A DNA stretch of 64,000 nucleotides. It comes from CAVTWY01 sp963738615. GTDB taxonomy: Bacteria > Pseudomonadota > Gammaproteobacteria > Burkholderiales > Burkholderiaceae_C. The notes under the pieces are model-generated. The model was not told the origin of the DNA. It did not search any database and saw nothing but the letters and a program-made list of their open reading frames with translations. The translations under genes were made by a program, and so were the position numbers. Every line of letters begins with the position of its first letter. Positions within the stretch are counted from its first letter, which is position 1. Location: assembly GCA_963738615.1 (NCBI GenBank), contig CAVTXI010000019.1, positions 1,984,001 through 2,048,000 on the forward strand, given 5' to 3'. Shown here one piece after another: positions 1 through 10,600 of the stretch.

Positions 1-480
1 CGGCCAGATCGTGCTCTACGGCCTCTTCGCCGCGTTCATCGGCGTGTTCTCGCAATGGCCGACGTACCGGCCATTGGCGCCGGGTCAGGCGCTGGTGAAG
101 CTGAGCTTCTCGCGCGTCGGCAAGCCGGTGGGCGATTGCCGACGCCTGAGCGAAGACGAACTCGCGCGTCTGCCGCCCAACATGCGCGAGCCCTGAGTTG
201 CCCGCGCGAGCGTTCGTCGGTCGCGGTGCAACTCGACATCGACGGCCAGCGCGTGCTCGACCGCACGGCGCTGGCCACGGGTTTGTCGCGCGACGGCGCG
301 GCGACGATGTACGAGCGCATCGTCGTGCCTGCCGGCGAGCGGCGCATCGCGGTGCACCTGTCTGATGACGTGCGCGCGCGTGACGCCGGCTGGCGCCGCG
401 AGGCGACCGTGACGCTCGCACCGGGCCAGGTGCTCGTGATCGACTTCGACGCCGAGAAAGGCGGCATCACCTTGCAATGA
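1..480 (+). CDS. Conserved hypothetical membrane-anchored protein, 5'-partial, frameshifted
   Basis: The reading begins upstream of the window with a hydrophobic stretch (LYGLFAAFIGVFSQWPTY), probably a single membrane anchor. A soluble domain follows and ends in VIDFDAEKGGITLQ. The first part is in frame 2 and stops at 196; the rest continues in frame 1 as LSCPRERSSVAVQLDIDG. One extra C in the CCC run near 190 would join them as REPLSCPRER, so a one-base deletion at a homopolymer is the likely cause. The stop overlaps the start of the heme-copper oxidase-like gene (ATGA), so the two are probably co-translated and this may be an accessory or assembly subunit. I do not recognise the family; that role is inferred from position only. 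Confidence 0.55.
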   Translation, partial: RPDRALRPLRRVHRRVLAMADVPAIGAGSGAGEAELLARRQAGGRLPTPERRRTRASAAQHARALSCPRERSSVAVQLDIDGQRVLDRTALATGLSRDGAATMYERIVVPAGERRIAVHLSDDVRARDAGWRREATVTLAPGQVLVIDFDAEKGGITLQ

Positions 481-1932
481 GTACGCTGGGCATCAACACC
501 TCCGCAGCGACTGCGCGCACCGCGGCGTCAGCGGCGGACGACATGAATTACGTCCTGCCGAGCATCGATGCCGCGTCGGCGCCGCTCGCGCGCGCATGGC
601 TCGGCCTGGCGCTGGCGGCGCTGGTCGCATCGGGGCTCTTCTCGGTGTTGCTGGTGCTGGCGCGCACGCCGGGCGTGAACCGCTTCATGCCGGGCGGCGA
701 CTTCTTCCGCGTCGCGCTCGTCGTGCATGTCGACTTGTCGGTGCTGGTCTGGTTCACCGCCATCGCAGGCTTGATGTGGAGCTCGAACCTGCGCGGCCTC
801 GACCGCGGTGTTCGCCCGCATCGTGGCCCGCGCCGCGCCGCTGTTGTGCGCCGCGGGTGCGCTGGCGATGGCGCTGGCCGCCTTCATCGACGACGGCGCG
901 CCGGTGATTGCGAACTACGTGCCGATGCTCGACGGCGCGGTCTTCAAGACCGGCATCGCGCTCTTCGGCGTCGGCGGCGTGCTGCTCGTGGGCCTTGCGC
1001 TCGCGCGTGCGGCGCCGGTGGGCATGATGCTCGACGGCACCGGCGCGCTGCGCTTCGGGCTGCACGCCAGCGTCGTCGCGGCCGCGGTCGCGCTGATCGC
1101 GTTCGCTTGGTCGCTCGCGGTCGTGCCGACTTCGCTGCCGCCGAAGGCGTACTACGAGATCCTTTACTGGGGCGGAGGCCACGCGCTTCAGTTCACGTGG
1201 ACGCTGCTGATGCTCGTGGCGTGGCTCGTGCTGGCGCAGGCGTGCGGCGCGCGCGTGCGCGTCAGCCCGCGCATCGTGGTGATGCTGGTCGCGATCGCGC
1301 TCGTCAGCGTGTTCGTCACGCCGCTGGCGTACCTGATGCACGACGCCAGCAGCGTCGAGCATCGCGACATGCACACCTGGGGCATGCGTTTCGGCGGCGG
1401 GCTTGCGATCGCACCGCTGCTGTTGGCGGTGGGCCTTGCGATCGCGCAGCATCACGGTCTCGATGCAGCGCAGCGGCCACTGCGTGCGTCGCTGCTCGCG
1501 TCGATGCTGCTGTTCGTCGCGGGCGGTGTGATCGGCCTGACGATCAGTGGCAGCAACGTGAAGATCCCGGCGCACTACCACGGCTGCATCGTCGGCGTGA
1601 CGCTCGCGTTGATGGGGCTCGTGATGCACCTGCTGCCGCGCTTGGGTTATGCGCAGCCGCAAGGCCGCCTCGCGGTTGCGCAGCCTTGGGTTTACGGCGT
1701 CGGCCAGCTGCTGCACATCGTCGGGCTCGTCTGGTCGGGCGGCTACGGCGTGCAGCGCAAGGTCGGTGGAAGCGATCAGGTATTGCGCAGCGCGGGAGAG
1801 GTTGCAGGCATGGGCCTGATGGGGCTGGGTGGTTTGCTCGCGATCATCGGCGGCTTGCTCTTCGTCGTTGTCGTGGCGCGTGCGCTGCGCGGCCCCGGCC
1901 CGGGTCTCACGCGCGCCGCGGGGCCAACGTGA
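477..1932 (+). CDS. Heme-copper oxidase subunit I-like membrane protein (frameshifted)
   Basis: About 484 residues when repaired, with roughly a dozen hydrophobic helices. Histidine motifs expected of the heme-copper oxidase/NO reductase superfamily are visible: HVDLSVLVWF in an early helix (about residue 84), YWGGGHALQF in the middle, and AHYHGCIVGVTLALMG late (about residue 366), where the two close histidines fit the heme ligands. It resembles proteins annotated as cbb3-type subunit I, but no CuA subunit II or cytochrome c subunit lies beside it. The frame changes near 807, where CGCGGTG probably has an extra G (expected ...LDRVFARI). The start overlaps the previous stop and the end overlaps the GTG of the cytochrome b fusion, which indicates a tight operon. 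Whether it reduces O2 or NO cannot be told from sequence alone. Confidence 0.7.
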
Positions 1933-3875
1933 TCGGCATCGTGCAACGCGCGCTGCGCGGCGCTTTCCTGCGCGCCGAAGCGCTGTTCAACCGCGCCTTC
2001 GGCGACACGCTGAACCCGCTCTATCACCTCGGGTCGATCACGTTCTTCCTGTTTGCCGTCGTGGCCGCGACGGGCATCGTGCTCTACGCCTTCTTCGACA
2101 CCAGCGTGACGGGCGCCTACGCGTCGGTCGAAGCGATCACGCACGCGGCCTTCGGGCTGGGCGGCGTGCTGCGCACGATCCATCGCCACGCCACCGACGC
2201 CATGCTGCTGACGATGCTGATCCACATGGCGCGGTACTTCGCGTTCGACCGGTTGCGCGGCTTTCGCGCGTTCTCGTGGATCACCGGCCTGGGGCTCTTG
2301 TGGCTGGCCTATGTCGCCGGCGTCAACGGCTACATGCTCACGTGGGACCGCGTGGCGCAGTTCGTGACGCAGGCGAGCTTCGAGTGGCTGGATTGGCTGC
2401 CGGGCTTCGGCGGCACGCTGGTGCGCAACGTGATTGCCAACGAGCACGTGAGCAACCGCCTCTTTTCGCTGCTCGTGTTCGTCCACATCGGCGTGCCGCT
2501 GGGCATGCTGCTGCTCGCCTGGGTGCATGTGCAGCGTGTGCCCAAAGCGGTCATGCAGCCGCCGCGCGCGATCGCGCTGGCGCTGGTGGCGATGCTGATC
2601 GTGCTCGCGATCGTGACGCCGGTCGCGAGCCAAGGGCCGGCCGACTTGCGCAGCGTCGCGCTCGAGTTGAAGCTGGATTGGTTCGTGCTGCCGGTGCTGG
2701 CGCTCGTTCACGTGTGGCCGCTGGCGGCGGTGTGGGCGCTGGTCGGCGGCGCGACGCTGCTGCTGGCCGCGCTGCCGTGGATCGGCTCACGACGGCGAGG
2801 CGAGGCGAGGCAGATCACGCTGCATCCGGGCGCGGTGCACGTCACCGCACGTGCCGGCGAGACCGTGCTGGAAGCCGGCCTGCGTGCGGGCCTGGCGCTG
2901 CCTTACGACTGCCGCGCCGGCGGCTGCGGCTTGTGCGTGTGCACGGTGCTGGCGGGGCGCGTCGACCATGGCAGCTTTCAGGAAGCGGCGTTGACGCCGT
3001 CGATGCGAAGCGCGGGGCAAGCGCTGATGTGCTGCGCGGTGCCGCTCGACGACATCGAGGCCGAGGTGCCCGGCGTCGACGCACTCGCCGTCGCGGCGAC
3101 GGCTGCGCTGCGGCCTCGACGTCACACCGCGATCGTGCAGCGGATGGAGCGACTGTCGAGCGACCTGATGCGCCTGCACCTCGCGCTGCCGCCGGGCACG
3201 CACGTGCCTTTCGTGGCCGGGCAGTACCTCAACATCCTGCTCGACGACGGCGAGAAGCGCGCCTTCTCGTTCGCCAACGCACCGCTGCAACCGCTGCCCG
3301 GGTCCTTCGAAGGCGACGTGATCGAATTGCATGTGCGCCTGATCTCGGGCGGGCGCTACACCACGCACGTGTTCAACGCGATGAAGTCCGGCGACCGCAT
3401 CGAGTTCGAAGCGCCGCTGGGGCGCTTCACGCTCCACGACAGCGAGCTGCCGATCCTTTTCGTGGCCGGCGCCACCGGCTTCGCGCCGGTGAAGAGCATC
3501 ATCGAGGACGCGTTCGCGCGCGGCGTGAAGCGTCCGATGACGCTGTATTGGGGTGTGCGCCGCCGCGAGGATCTGTACCTGCTCGATGTCGTCGACAGCT
3601 GGATGCGCGAGCATCCGAACTTCCGCTTCGTGCCGGTGCTCTCGCACGCAGATGACGATGCCGCGTGGACCGGCCGCCGCGGCCTGGTGCACGAAGCGCT
3701 GCTCGCGGACCACCCGGACCTGCGCGGCATCGAGGTCTACGCCTGCGGCTCGGTGCGCATGGTGCAGGCGGCGGTGCCCGACTTCCTCGCGCACGGCCTC
3801 GACGAACAGTTCTGCTTCTCGGATGCCTTCACGCCGTCGGTGCGGGCGGTGGAAGCCGTTCAGCTGCCGCGGTAG
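1929..3875 (+). CDS. Cytochrome b / [2Fe-2S] ferredoxin / FAD-NAD(P)H reductase fusion
   Basis: 648 residues from a GTG overlapping the upstream stop. Residues 1-285 are a cytochrome b N-terminal-like membrane domain with two bis-histidine pairs, each with 13 residues between the histidines (IHRHATDAMLLTMLIH and HIGVPLGMLLLAWVH), fitting two b hemes. Residues 295-390 are a plant-type ferredoxin with C-x4-C-x2-C (C328, C333, C336) and a later cysteine in ALMCCAVP. Residues 395-648 are a ferredoxin-NADP reductase-type module with the flavin motif RAFSFAN, the nucleotide motif GATGFAP and a late YACGS. The protein could pass electrons from NAD(P)H to b hemes within one chain. Its pairing with the heme-copper subunit suggests a soluble-donor-driven terminal reductase. 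The domain calls are secure; the pathway is inference. Confidence 0.85.
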   Translation: MIGIVQRALRGAFLRAEALFNRAFGDTLNPLYHLGSITFFLFAVVAATGIVLYAFFDTSVTGAYASVEAITHAAFGLGGVLRTIHRHATDAMLLTMLIHMARYFAFDRLRGFRAFSWITGLGLLWLAYVAGVNGYMLTWDRVAQFVTQASFEWLDWLPGFGGTLVRNVIANEHVSNRLFSLLVFVHIGVPLGMLLLAWVHVQRVPKAVMQPPRAIALALVAMLIVLAIVTPVASQGPADLRSVALELKLDWFVLPVLALVHVWPLAAVWALVGGATLLLAALPWIGSRRRGEARQITLHPGAVHVTARAGETVLEAGLRAGLALPYDCRAGGCGLCVCTVLAGRVDHGSFQEAALTPSMRSAGQALMCCAVPLDDIEAEVPGVDALAVAATAALRPRRHTAIVQRMERLSSDLMRLHLALPPGTHVPFVAGQYLNILLDDGEKRAFSFANAPLQPLPGSFEGDVIELHVRLISGGRYTTHVFNAMKSGDRIEFEAPLGRFTLHDSELPILFVAGATGFAPVKSIIEDAFARGVKRPMTLYWGVRRREDLYLLDVVDSWMREHPNFRFVPVLSHADDDAAWTGRRGLVHEALLADHPDLRGIEVYACGSVRMVQAAVPDFLAHGLDEQFCFSDAFTPSVRAVEAVQLPR

Positions 3876-4595
3876 GTCGTGAGGCGCTTCACGTCGACGA
3901 TGCGGATGTCGCGCTTGTCGACCTCGACCAGCCCGGCGTCCTGAAGCTCGTGCAGCACGCGCGAGAAGTACTCGGGCGTGAGGCTCAGGCGCGAGGCCAC
4001 CGTCGCCTTGCTGACCGGCAGCGTGACGGTGTAGCTGACGACTTGACTGTCGTCTCCGTCGGCGGCATCGTCGGCGGCCTGGGGGTGGCCGCGCAGCAAG
4101 TAGCCGATCACGCGTTCCATGCCGGTGTGCAGGCTGTACGACTCGAACGTCGCGCACCAGGCCGTGCAGTCGGCGCGACAGCCCGGCCAGCATGCGCAGC
4201 GCGAAGCGCGGCTCGCGCATGATCTCTTCGATCACCGTGGCCTTGCCGACCGTCAGCACCACGCCATCGGCGAGCGCTTGCGCGCTGACGATGTAGGGCT
4301 TGTCGGTGAACATCAGCGCCTCGGCGAAGCTCTGGCCTGGGCTCAAGATCTCGATCACCTTCTCTTGCCCCGCCGGTGAGATCGCGAAGAGCTTGATCTG
4401 GCCGGTGACGACGACGTGGAACTCGTTGCACGGCTCGCCGACGCGGAACACCATCTCGCCGCGCGCGAGTCGCGTCAGGCGGCTGCCGGCTGCCAGGCGC
4501 TGGAGCTCGGTGGCGTCGAGCTCGTGGAACAGCGGCAGCACGCCGAGATGGCGCTGAAGGTCGAATTCGGGGCGACGCGGTGCGGGGCGATCCAT
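3860..4595 (-). CDS. Crp/Fnr-family regulator, Dnr-like (frameshifted)
   Basis: An N-terminal cyclic-nucleotide-like sensor domain (GQEKVIEILSPGQSFAEALM is very Dnr-like), a dimerisation helix, and a C-terminal helix-turn-helix (VSKATVASRLSLTPEYFSRV). There is no N-terminal cysteine cluster of the Fnr type, so it is not an oxygen-sensing Fe-S Fnr; Dnr-type members are known to sense nitric oxide through heme. The frame breaks near 4147, where GACGTTCGAG probably has an extra T (expected VRDVESYSLHTG). The gene converges on the cytochrome b fusion and their 3' ends overlap by 16 bp. It may regulate the adjacent respiratory genes. I found no clear TTGAT-N4-ATCAA site inside the window; the operon promoter lies outside it. 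Confidence 0.8.
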
Positions 4596-4638
4596 CGCTT
4601 GGATTGTGCGTCAGGGGTGCGTGCAGGCCGCCAGCCGT

Positions 4639-4923
4639 TCAAGGTTGCTGGCCTTCACTGATGGCGCAGGTACCGAGCTTGCGCAATTGCAGGCGCCAGA
4701 CGTGCGGGCCGGCGTCGATCTCGTGCGTCTCGAAGGCCCCCGCGCATCGCGCTCGAAGTTCTGCGAGCAACGGTTGCGGGTCGCGGTCGCTGAGCAGTTC
4801 GAGCATGTCGCCTACCCGCAACCCGTCGAAGGCGCGGTAAATCAGGCGCTGCCGCAGCGGCGGCGCGATGGCGTGCACATCGAGCGTCGACGTGGACGTG
4901 GACGTGGATGGGGGCGGTGCCAT
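4639..4923 (-). CDS. DUF2249 domain protein
   Basis: About 94 residues from the ATG giving MAPPPSTST. After a short Ser/Thr-rich head encoded by a GTGGAC hexamer repeat, the body (LDVHAIAPPLRQRLIYRAFDG, then LSDRDPQPLLAELRAR, ending VWRLQLRKLG) matches the DUF2249 pattern. That is a small TusA/SirA-like fold often found beside nitrite/nitric oxide reductase and Dnr genes. It lies 43 bp upstream of the Crp/Fnr gene on the same strand and is probably co-transcribed. The role is unknown; the neighbourhood supports a link to nitrogen-oxide respiration. Upstream in-frame starts at about 4932 and 5004 are possible but give a poor N-terminus. Confidence 0.7.
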   Translation of the reverse strand: MAPPPSTSTSTSTLDVHAIAPPLRQRLIYRAFDGLRVGDMLELLSDRDPQPLLAELRARCAGAFETHEIDAGPHVWRLQLRKLGTCAISEGQQP

Positions 4924-5026
4924 GACCAGGACCTGCGTGCGGCTTCCGAAGTGCCGCAACGCATGTTCCGGCGTGCGATGGGCGGTTGCCTTGAACCGCT
5001 TCAAGAACGCGGACCTGCGTCCGGCA

Positions 5027-5060
5027 AGAAAAAAGCCCGCCGTGGCACGGGCGGGCTTTG
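5027..5060 (-). terminator. Rho-independent terminator
   Basis: A perfect 8-bp stem (AGCCCGCC paired with GGCGGGCT) with an 8-nt loop. On the minus strand it is followed by a run of six T. It sits just after the stop of the 5077-5721 gene and separates it from the DUF2249 gene. Confidence 0.85.
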
Positions 5061-5076
5061 TGCGACGAGAAGGATC

Positions 5077-5721
5077 TCAGCGGCTTTCGCCCTTCATGAT
5101 CTTCACGCGCTGGCCGTCGGGCATGACCTCGGTACGGCCCGCCGACTTCAACTTCGACACGCCACTGCCGACCGCGAGTGCGACCGAGCGCACCGACGCG
5201 CGCTTGTTTTGCAGCGTGGTCACGTCCAGATACTGCAAGCCGTCGTCGCGCGCGGTGACCAGCAGGTCGACACGCGTGGACTCGCCGACCGCAAGCGCAA
5301 CGTCGCGCACCGCGCTGCCGTCGGCCATGGTGACCTGCATGCCTTCGGGCACGTTGAACTGCGCGACCGCGCCTTCGAAGCGCGCGGCGCCGAAGTCGAG
5401 TGTGACCAGCGTCGCGACGCCGATCGGGATCGTCTTGGCGGTCTTCGATGTCAGCGTGATGCCCGAACCGTTGCCCTTCTCGCCGTTGGCAGCGTGGCCG
5501 GTCATCGCGACCTGTTTGACGCCTGCGGCCGCAGGCTGGGCCTTCGACCCGCCGCGGGGCTGTGCCTTCGCGTCGGCGTGGACGTCGTGGTCACGACAGG
5601 CGAAGGCGTCGGTGCCCAGCACGAGCGCGCCGCCGACGAGAAGCAGGCTCGCCGCGGCCACGGTGCGACCGATGTGCGCGCGCGAGATCGAAGCAAGGCG
5701 GGATTCGAAACGGTGTTTCAT
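5077..5721 (-). CDS. Hypothetical exported protein
   Basis: 214 residues. The N-terminus has a basic region followed by a hydrophobic segment (TVAAASLLLVGGALVLGTDAFA), consistent with a signal peptide or anchor. The mature part starts with a His/Asp-rich stretch (CRDHDVHADAK), then a region of beta-strand-like alternation with AQFNVPEGMQVTMADGSAV and LDVTTLQNKRASVRSVALAV. I do not recognise the family. It lies 12 bp downstream of the secreted metallopeptidase gene on the same strand and ends in a strong terminator, so the two are likely one transcript and the protein may be a partner or inhibitor of the peptidase (inference). Confidence 0.6.
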   Translation of the reverse strand: MKHRFESRLASISRAHIGRTVAAASLLLVGGALVLGTDAFACRDHDVHADAKAQPRGGSKAQPAAAGVKQVAMTGHAANGEKGNGSGITLTSKTAKTIPIGVATLVTLDFGAARFEGAVAQFNVPEGMQVTMADGSAVRDVALAVGESTRVDLLVTARDDGLQYLDVTTLQNKRASVRSVALAVGSGVSKLKSAGRTEVMPDGQRVKIMKGESR

Positions 5722-5733
5722 ATGCGCGCTCCT

Positions 5734-7405
5734 TCAGTTGATGGTGACGTTGAAGCAGCGCGAGCCTGACGCATTGCCGTCGAACAGTTGGTAGTCGTTG
5801 ATGACCATGACGTGCGTTCCCGAAGGCAGCGAAACGTTCGACATCGTCTCGGTGTTGACCGTCTGGCTCTGGAACGGGCCGAGGGTCTGCCCCTGAGACG
5901 TGATGATCTCCACGTCGGGATCCGTCGCCTGGACGGTCGAAGACGAGCGCCGCACGGTGATCGTTCTGGTGCCGCTGGCCGTGAACGTCACGTAGGCATA
6001 GTTGCCAATCTTGTTCGGGCTACCGACCGCCCGTGTCACGCAATGCGTCGTGGCCGAGTTCAGTGCGACGTTGTGGCTTGCGTACACCGGCAGGGCCGAT
6101 GCCAAACCAGCGTTGTTCGTCTCCCCGGCACCGTAGCCGTCGGTGCCGTTGACGCCGACGCCGACCGCGCGCGAGTTGATGCCGCCAGCGGCAGCCGGAC
6201 GCGCAGTGCGAAGCGCCTGGTTGAAGCTGAAGATGCTCGACAGGTAGGGCGAATCGGTCATATCAGCCAATGCGGTGTAGATCCCCGCCAAGCCGATACC
6301 GGTGTCGACATAGTTGTTCCACAGCAGGTATTCGACCGTGCCTTCCGAGTACCAGCCTTGCGTCGACGGCACCGTCGCGACGCTGTATTGGAAGCCCTGA
6401 GCCTGCTGCGCCACCGCGCGAGTCGAAGTAGATGGGGTTGTCGCGAACCATGCCCGACCACGAGTTGCCCCAACCTTCCGAGAACGCCACCCGCATGTCG
6501 AGCAGATCGTCCCCGGAGTGCGGCCCGCCCACGCTGTCGTCACGCGAGACCACGCTTTGAAGGTAGTGACCGATTTCGTGCGCGATGACGGCGCTGTCGT
6601 ACTCGTCGGTGTCGGTGTTCTCGGCGCCCAGGATGAACAGGGTTCGGTCGCCTGCAACCAATCCAAGCGTCGTTGCGGTGGCGCCGGTCACGCCACGCGT
6701 GAAGAACGACGTCCCGATTTGCCCGCTGGTCAGGCTTCCGACGCTGGGCACGTTATTCGGGCTCCAGAAGATCTTCAACGACGACAGATTCTGCGTAGGC
6801 GCGACCGCCGCGATCTTTTCCTTCGCGAGGTACGCCACGTCGAGGATCGCAAACGGGCCGGCGACCCGTGTGCCGGTGTAAGCGGTGCCGCCCCAGCCCG
6901 ACACCGCGCGCACGTTTTGCGTCAGGCCGCTGCCGGCGGCGAAAGCATCGGAGTCCATGGCCCACATCGAGCCGCGATCGGTGTTGTCGCGCACGGTGAA
7001 GTCGTAGCTCGGGCCTCTCAGCTCGGCCAGCACGCGCACGCGTACCTGCCCGGTGGCTGACCCGTTGAGGGTGTAGTCACCTTGCGCGTTGGAGGTGGAG
7101 AACCCGACGGCCGCTCCGGTACTGTCGATCAGCTGGATCGCCGCGCCGCGGATGGGCAACTGCGTGGTGCCGCCGTAGTTCAGGCTGCCGCCGCTTTGAA
7201 ACGGCACGGCGTCATAGGTCACCTTGCCGCTGATCGAGACGTTGCCGCCGACGGTGGGCGGCGGCGGCGTGCTTGGAGATGGTGATGGCGACGGCGATGG
7301 TGTGCCCGGGGACGGCGAAGGGATCGTCACGTCGCCGCCTCCACCGCCGCACGAAGCCAGAGACAGCGCGACCGCGGCTGCGGCATACCGAATCCTCCAG
7401 TCCAT
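5734..7405 (-). CDS. Secreted lipoprotein zinc metallopeptidase, HExxH type (frameshifted)
   Basis: The start is set at MDWRIRYAAAAVALSLASC, a clean lipoprotein signal whose lipobox cysteine is followed by five glycines and a Pro/Ser linker (PSPSPSPSPSTPPPP). Next comes a carboxypeptidase-regulatory-like or beta-sandwich region, then the zinc site HEIGHYLQ (codons at 6566-6580), with a downstream FSEGWGNSWSGM that may supply the third ligand. The C-terminal 150 residues (TITVRRSSSTVQATDPDVEI) look like a pre-peptidase beta domain. The frame breaks near 6417, where an extra G splits YFDSR from VAQQAQGF. A longer start at 7468 (MKKPLVSK) is possible. The substrate is unknown; the exact peptidase family was not fixed. 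Confidence 0.7.
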
Positions 7406-7629
7406 GGCCGGGCCGGAGGACTTTGGACTGCCGCCACTTTGACGCTTCGAGACCAGGGGTTTTTTCATGGGTGTGTGGAGAGTCAGCGCAGCCCTAACGC
7501 TTTGCACCGACCCGAGGACGACGGAGAAAAACAGTTTAGCCACCGCCCTAACGGGTTTGTAGCGACATGTGTCGCAGGGCCGGCCTGATTTCCTAGAATC
7601 AGCCGCTTTCGCCGTCGAAAAGTAGCTGC

Positions 7630-10600
7630 ATGAACAAGCCCGAGAGCCCGGTTGGGACGCAAGGGACGATCCGCATCCGCGGTGCGCGGCAGCACAACCT
7701 CAAGGGCATCGACCTCGACATCGCCACCGGCGAGATGACGGTGGTGACGGGCCCCAGCGGGTCGGGCAAGTCGAGCCTGGTGTTCGACACGCTCTATGCC
7801 GAAGGCCAGCGGCGCTATGTCGAGACCTTCTCGGCGTACGCGCGCCAGTTCCTCGACCGCATGGACCGCCCGGCCGTCGATCGCGTGGAAGGCGTGCCGC
7901 CCGCGATCGCCATCGACCAGACCAACCCCGTGCGTACGTCACGTTCGACGGTCGGCACGATGACGGAGCTGAACGACCACTTCAAGTTGTTGTTCGCACG
8001 CGCGGCCCGCCTGTTCGACCGGCAGACCGGGCTCGAGGTCCGCGTGGACAGCGCGGCGTCGATTGCAGCGTCGCTGCGCGAACGTGCGGCTGCGCAAGGC
8101 GACCCGCGCGTGGCGATCACGTTCCCGGTGGAGCTTCCAGCGGACACCAGCGATGCGCAGCAGCAGGAGTGGCTTTCCGCGGCAGGCTTCACACGCGTGC
8201 AGGGCGCGCGCATGACGGTCAGCCGCGGCGATGCCGCGCTGCAGGTCAAGGTGCTCGATGTCGTAGCCGACCGCCTGCGCATCGGTTCGGCCGAGCCCGC
8301 GCGCCTGCAGGAAGCGATCGAACTTGCGCTGGCGCGTGGCGGTGGACGGGTCGACGCACACGTGCTCGACACGCCGGTCGGTGGCAGCGAAGACACGCTG
8401 GTCTGGCGCTGGTCGACGGCGCTGCATTGCCCCGAGAGCGATCTTCACTACGCGCAGCCGACGCCCGCGCTGTTCTCGTTCAATTCGGCCCACGGTGCAT
8501 GCGAGACCTGCCGCGGCTTCGGACGCGTGATCGGCGTCGACCTGGGCCTGGTGATTCCCGACGGCCGCAAGACGTTGCGCGCGGGTGCGATCAAGCCGCT
8601 GCAGACACCGGCCTGGAAGGAGTGCCAGGACGACCTGATCCGCCACGCGGGCGCCGCGGGTATTCCGCGCGACACCGCGTGGGCCCAACTGAGTGACGCG
8701 CACCGGCAATGGGTGATCGACGGCGACCCGGCTTGGAAGGGGAAGTGGAGCAAGCAGTGGTACGGCGTGCATCGCTTCTTCGAGTACCTCGAGAGCAAGG
8801 CGTACAAGATGCACATCCGCGTGCTGCTGTCGAAGTACCGCAGCTACCGCACGTGCCCGGTGTGCGGCGGGGCACGACTGTCGAAGGATGCGTTGTTGTG
8901 GCGCCTGGGCGCGCAGCACGACAACAACCTGCTTGCGCCGGCCGATCGCTTCCTGCCGCAAGGCGTCGCGTGGACGCGCGCGCAACTCGAGTCGCTGCCG
9001 GGCCTGGGTCTGCACGACCTGATGCGCTTGCCGATCGACAAGCTGCGCCGCTTCTTCGACCACCTGGCGTCGTCGGGCGCGCAGGACGAGGCGCTGGCGC
9101 TGCTGCACGACGAGATCCGCACGCGGTTGAAGTACCTGTGCGACGTCGGCGTGGGCTACCTCACGCTCGACCGCCAAAGCCGCACGCTGTCGGGCGGCGA
9201 GGTGCAGCGGCTGAACCTGACGACGGCGCTGGGCACGTCGCTGGTCAACACGCTGTTCGTGCTCGACGAACCGTCGATCGGCCTGCACCCGCGCGACATG
9301 AACCGCATCGTGCAGGCGATGCACCGGCTGCGCGACGCCGGCAATACGCTGGTGGTGGTCGAGCACGACCCGGCGGTGATGCTCGCGGGTGACCGCATCG
9401 TCGAGATGGGCCCAGGGCCCGGCGAGCGCGGCGGCAGCATCGTGTTCGACGGCACGCCGGAAGCGGCGCGGCTGGCCGACACCGCGACGGGTGCGTACCT
9501 CGGCGGGCGCAAGCACGTCAGCGCGGGCATCAAGCGCTTCGTGCAGGACAACACGCCGCGCCTGGTCATCGAAGGCGCGCGCCAGCACAACCTGAAGAAC
9601 ATCGCGGTCACGCTGCCGTTGCAGCGGCTGGTGTGCATCACCGGCGTGTCGGGCTCGGGCAAAAGCACGCTGGTGCAAGACGTGCTGCATCCGGCGCTGG
9701 CACGTCACTTCGGCAAGAGCGCCGAAGAGCCCGGCGTGCACGACCGCGTGCTCGGTGCCGACCGGCTCGCCAACGTCGTCTTCGTCGACCAGACGCCGAT
9801 CGGCAAGACCGCGCGCAGCAACCCGGTCAGCTACGTCGGCGCGTTCGACGACATCCGCAAGCTGCTGGCCGACGCGCCGCTCGCGCGCGAGCGTCACTAC
9901 ACCGCGGGCACCTTCAGCTTCAACGCCGGCGACGGCCGATGCCCGACGTGCACGGGCTCGGGCTTCGAGCACGTGGAGATGCAGTTCCTGTCCGACGTGT
10001 ACCTGCGCTGCCCCGACTGCGACGGCAAGCGCTTTCGCGCCGAAGTGCTCGAGGTGCGCGTGTTGCGCGAAGACCGTTCGCTGTGCGTGGCCGACATGCT
10101 CGAGCTGACGGTCAGCGAAGCGGTGCGACTGTTCCGCCATGACGGCGATGTCGTGCGGCGATTGCAGCCGGTGGTCGACGTCGGTCTCGACTATCTGCGT
10201 CTGGGGCAGCCGGTGCCCACGTTGTCGGGCGGCGAAGCGCAGCGGTTGAAACTGGCGGGGTTTCTCGCGCAGGCGGCGAGCGGGCCGGTCAGCGGCGCCC
10301 GGCCGCCCGAAGGCGCTGACAGCCCCCTCGGGGGGCAGCGAGCGAAGCGAGCTTGGGGGTCATTTCAACCGGCGGCGAAGAAGGGCACGCTGTTCTTGTT
10401 CGACGAGCCGACGACGGGGCTTCACTTCGACGACATCGCGAAGTTGATGCGCAGCTTCCGCAAGTTGCTCGACGCGGGGCATTCGGTCGTGGTGATCGAG
10501 CACAACCTCGACGTGCTGCGTTGCGCCGACTGGATCGTCGACCTTGGCCCCGAAGGCGGCGAGGGCGGCGGCCACGTCGTGGCCGAAGGCACGCTCGACG

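Noticed and set aside
477..3875. A single 1132-residue open frame spanning the whole respiratory module
   Set aside because: Between about 807 and 1929 this frame gives Arg/Ala-rich sequence with no domain sense, while another frame gives clear membrane helices. It is two genes with one frameshift, not a fusion.
7544..7629. LexA (SOS) box before uvrA
   Set aside because: No CTG-N10-CAG was found; only a TAGAAT box and a weak -35.
10288..10363. The insert as a normal UvrA insertion or zinc domain
   Set aside because: It lacks cysteines, is almost identical at DNA level to the non-coding copy B, and lies after a signature motif where normal UvrA has none.
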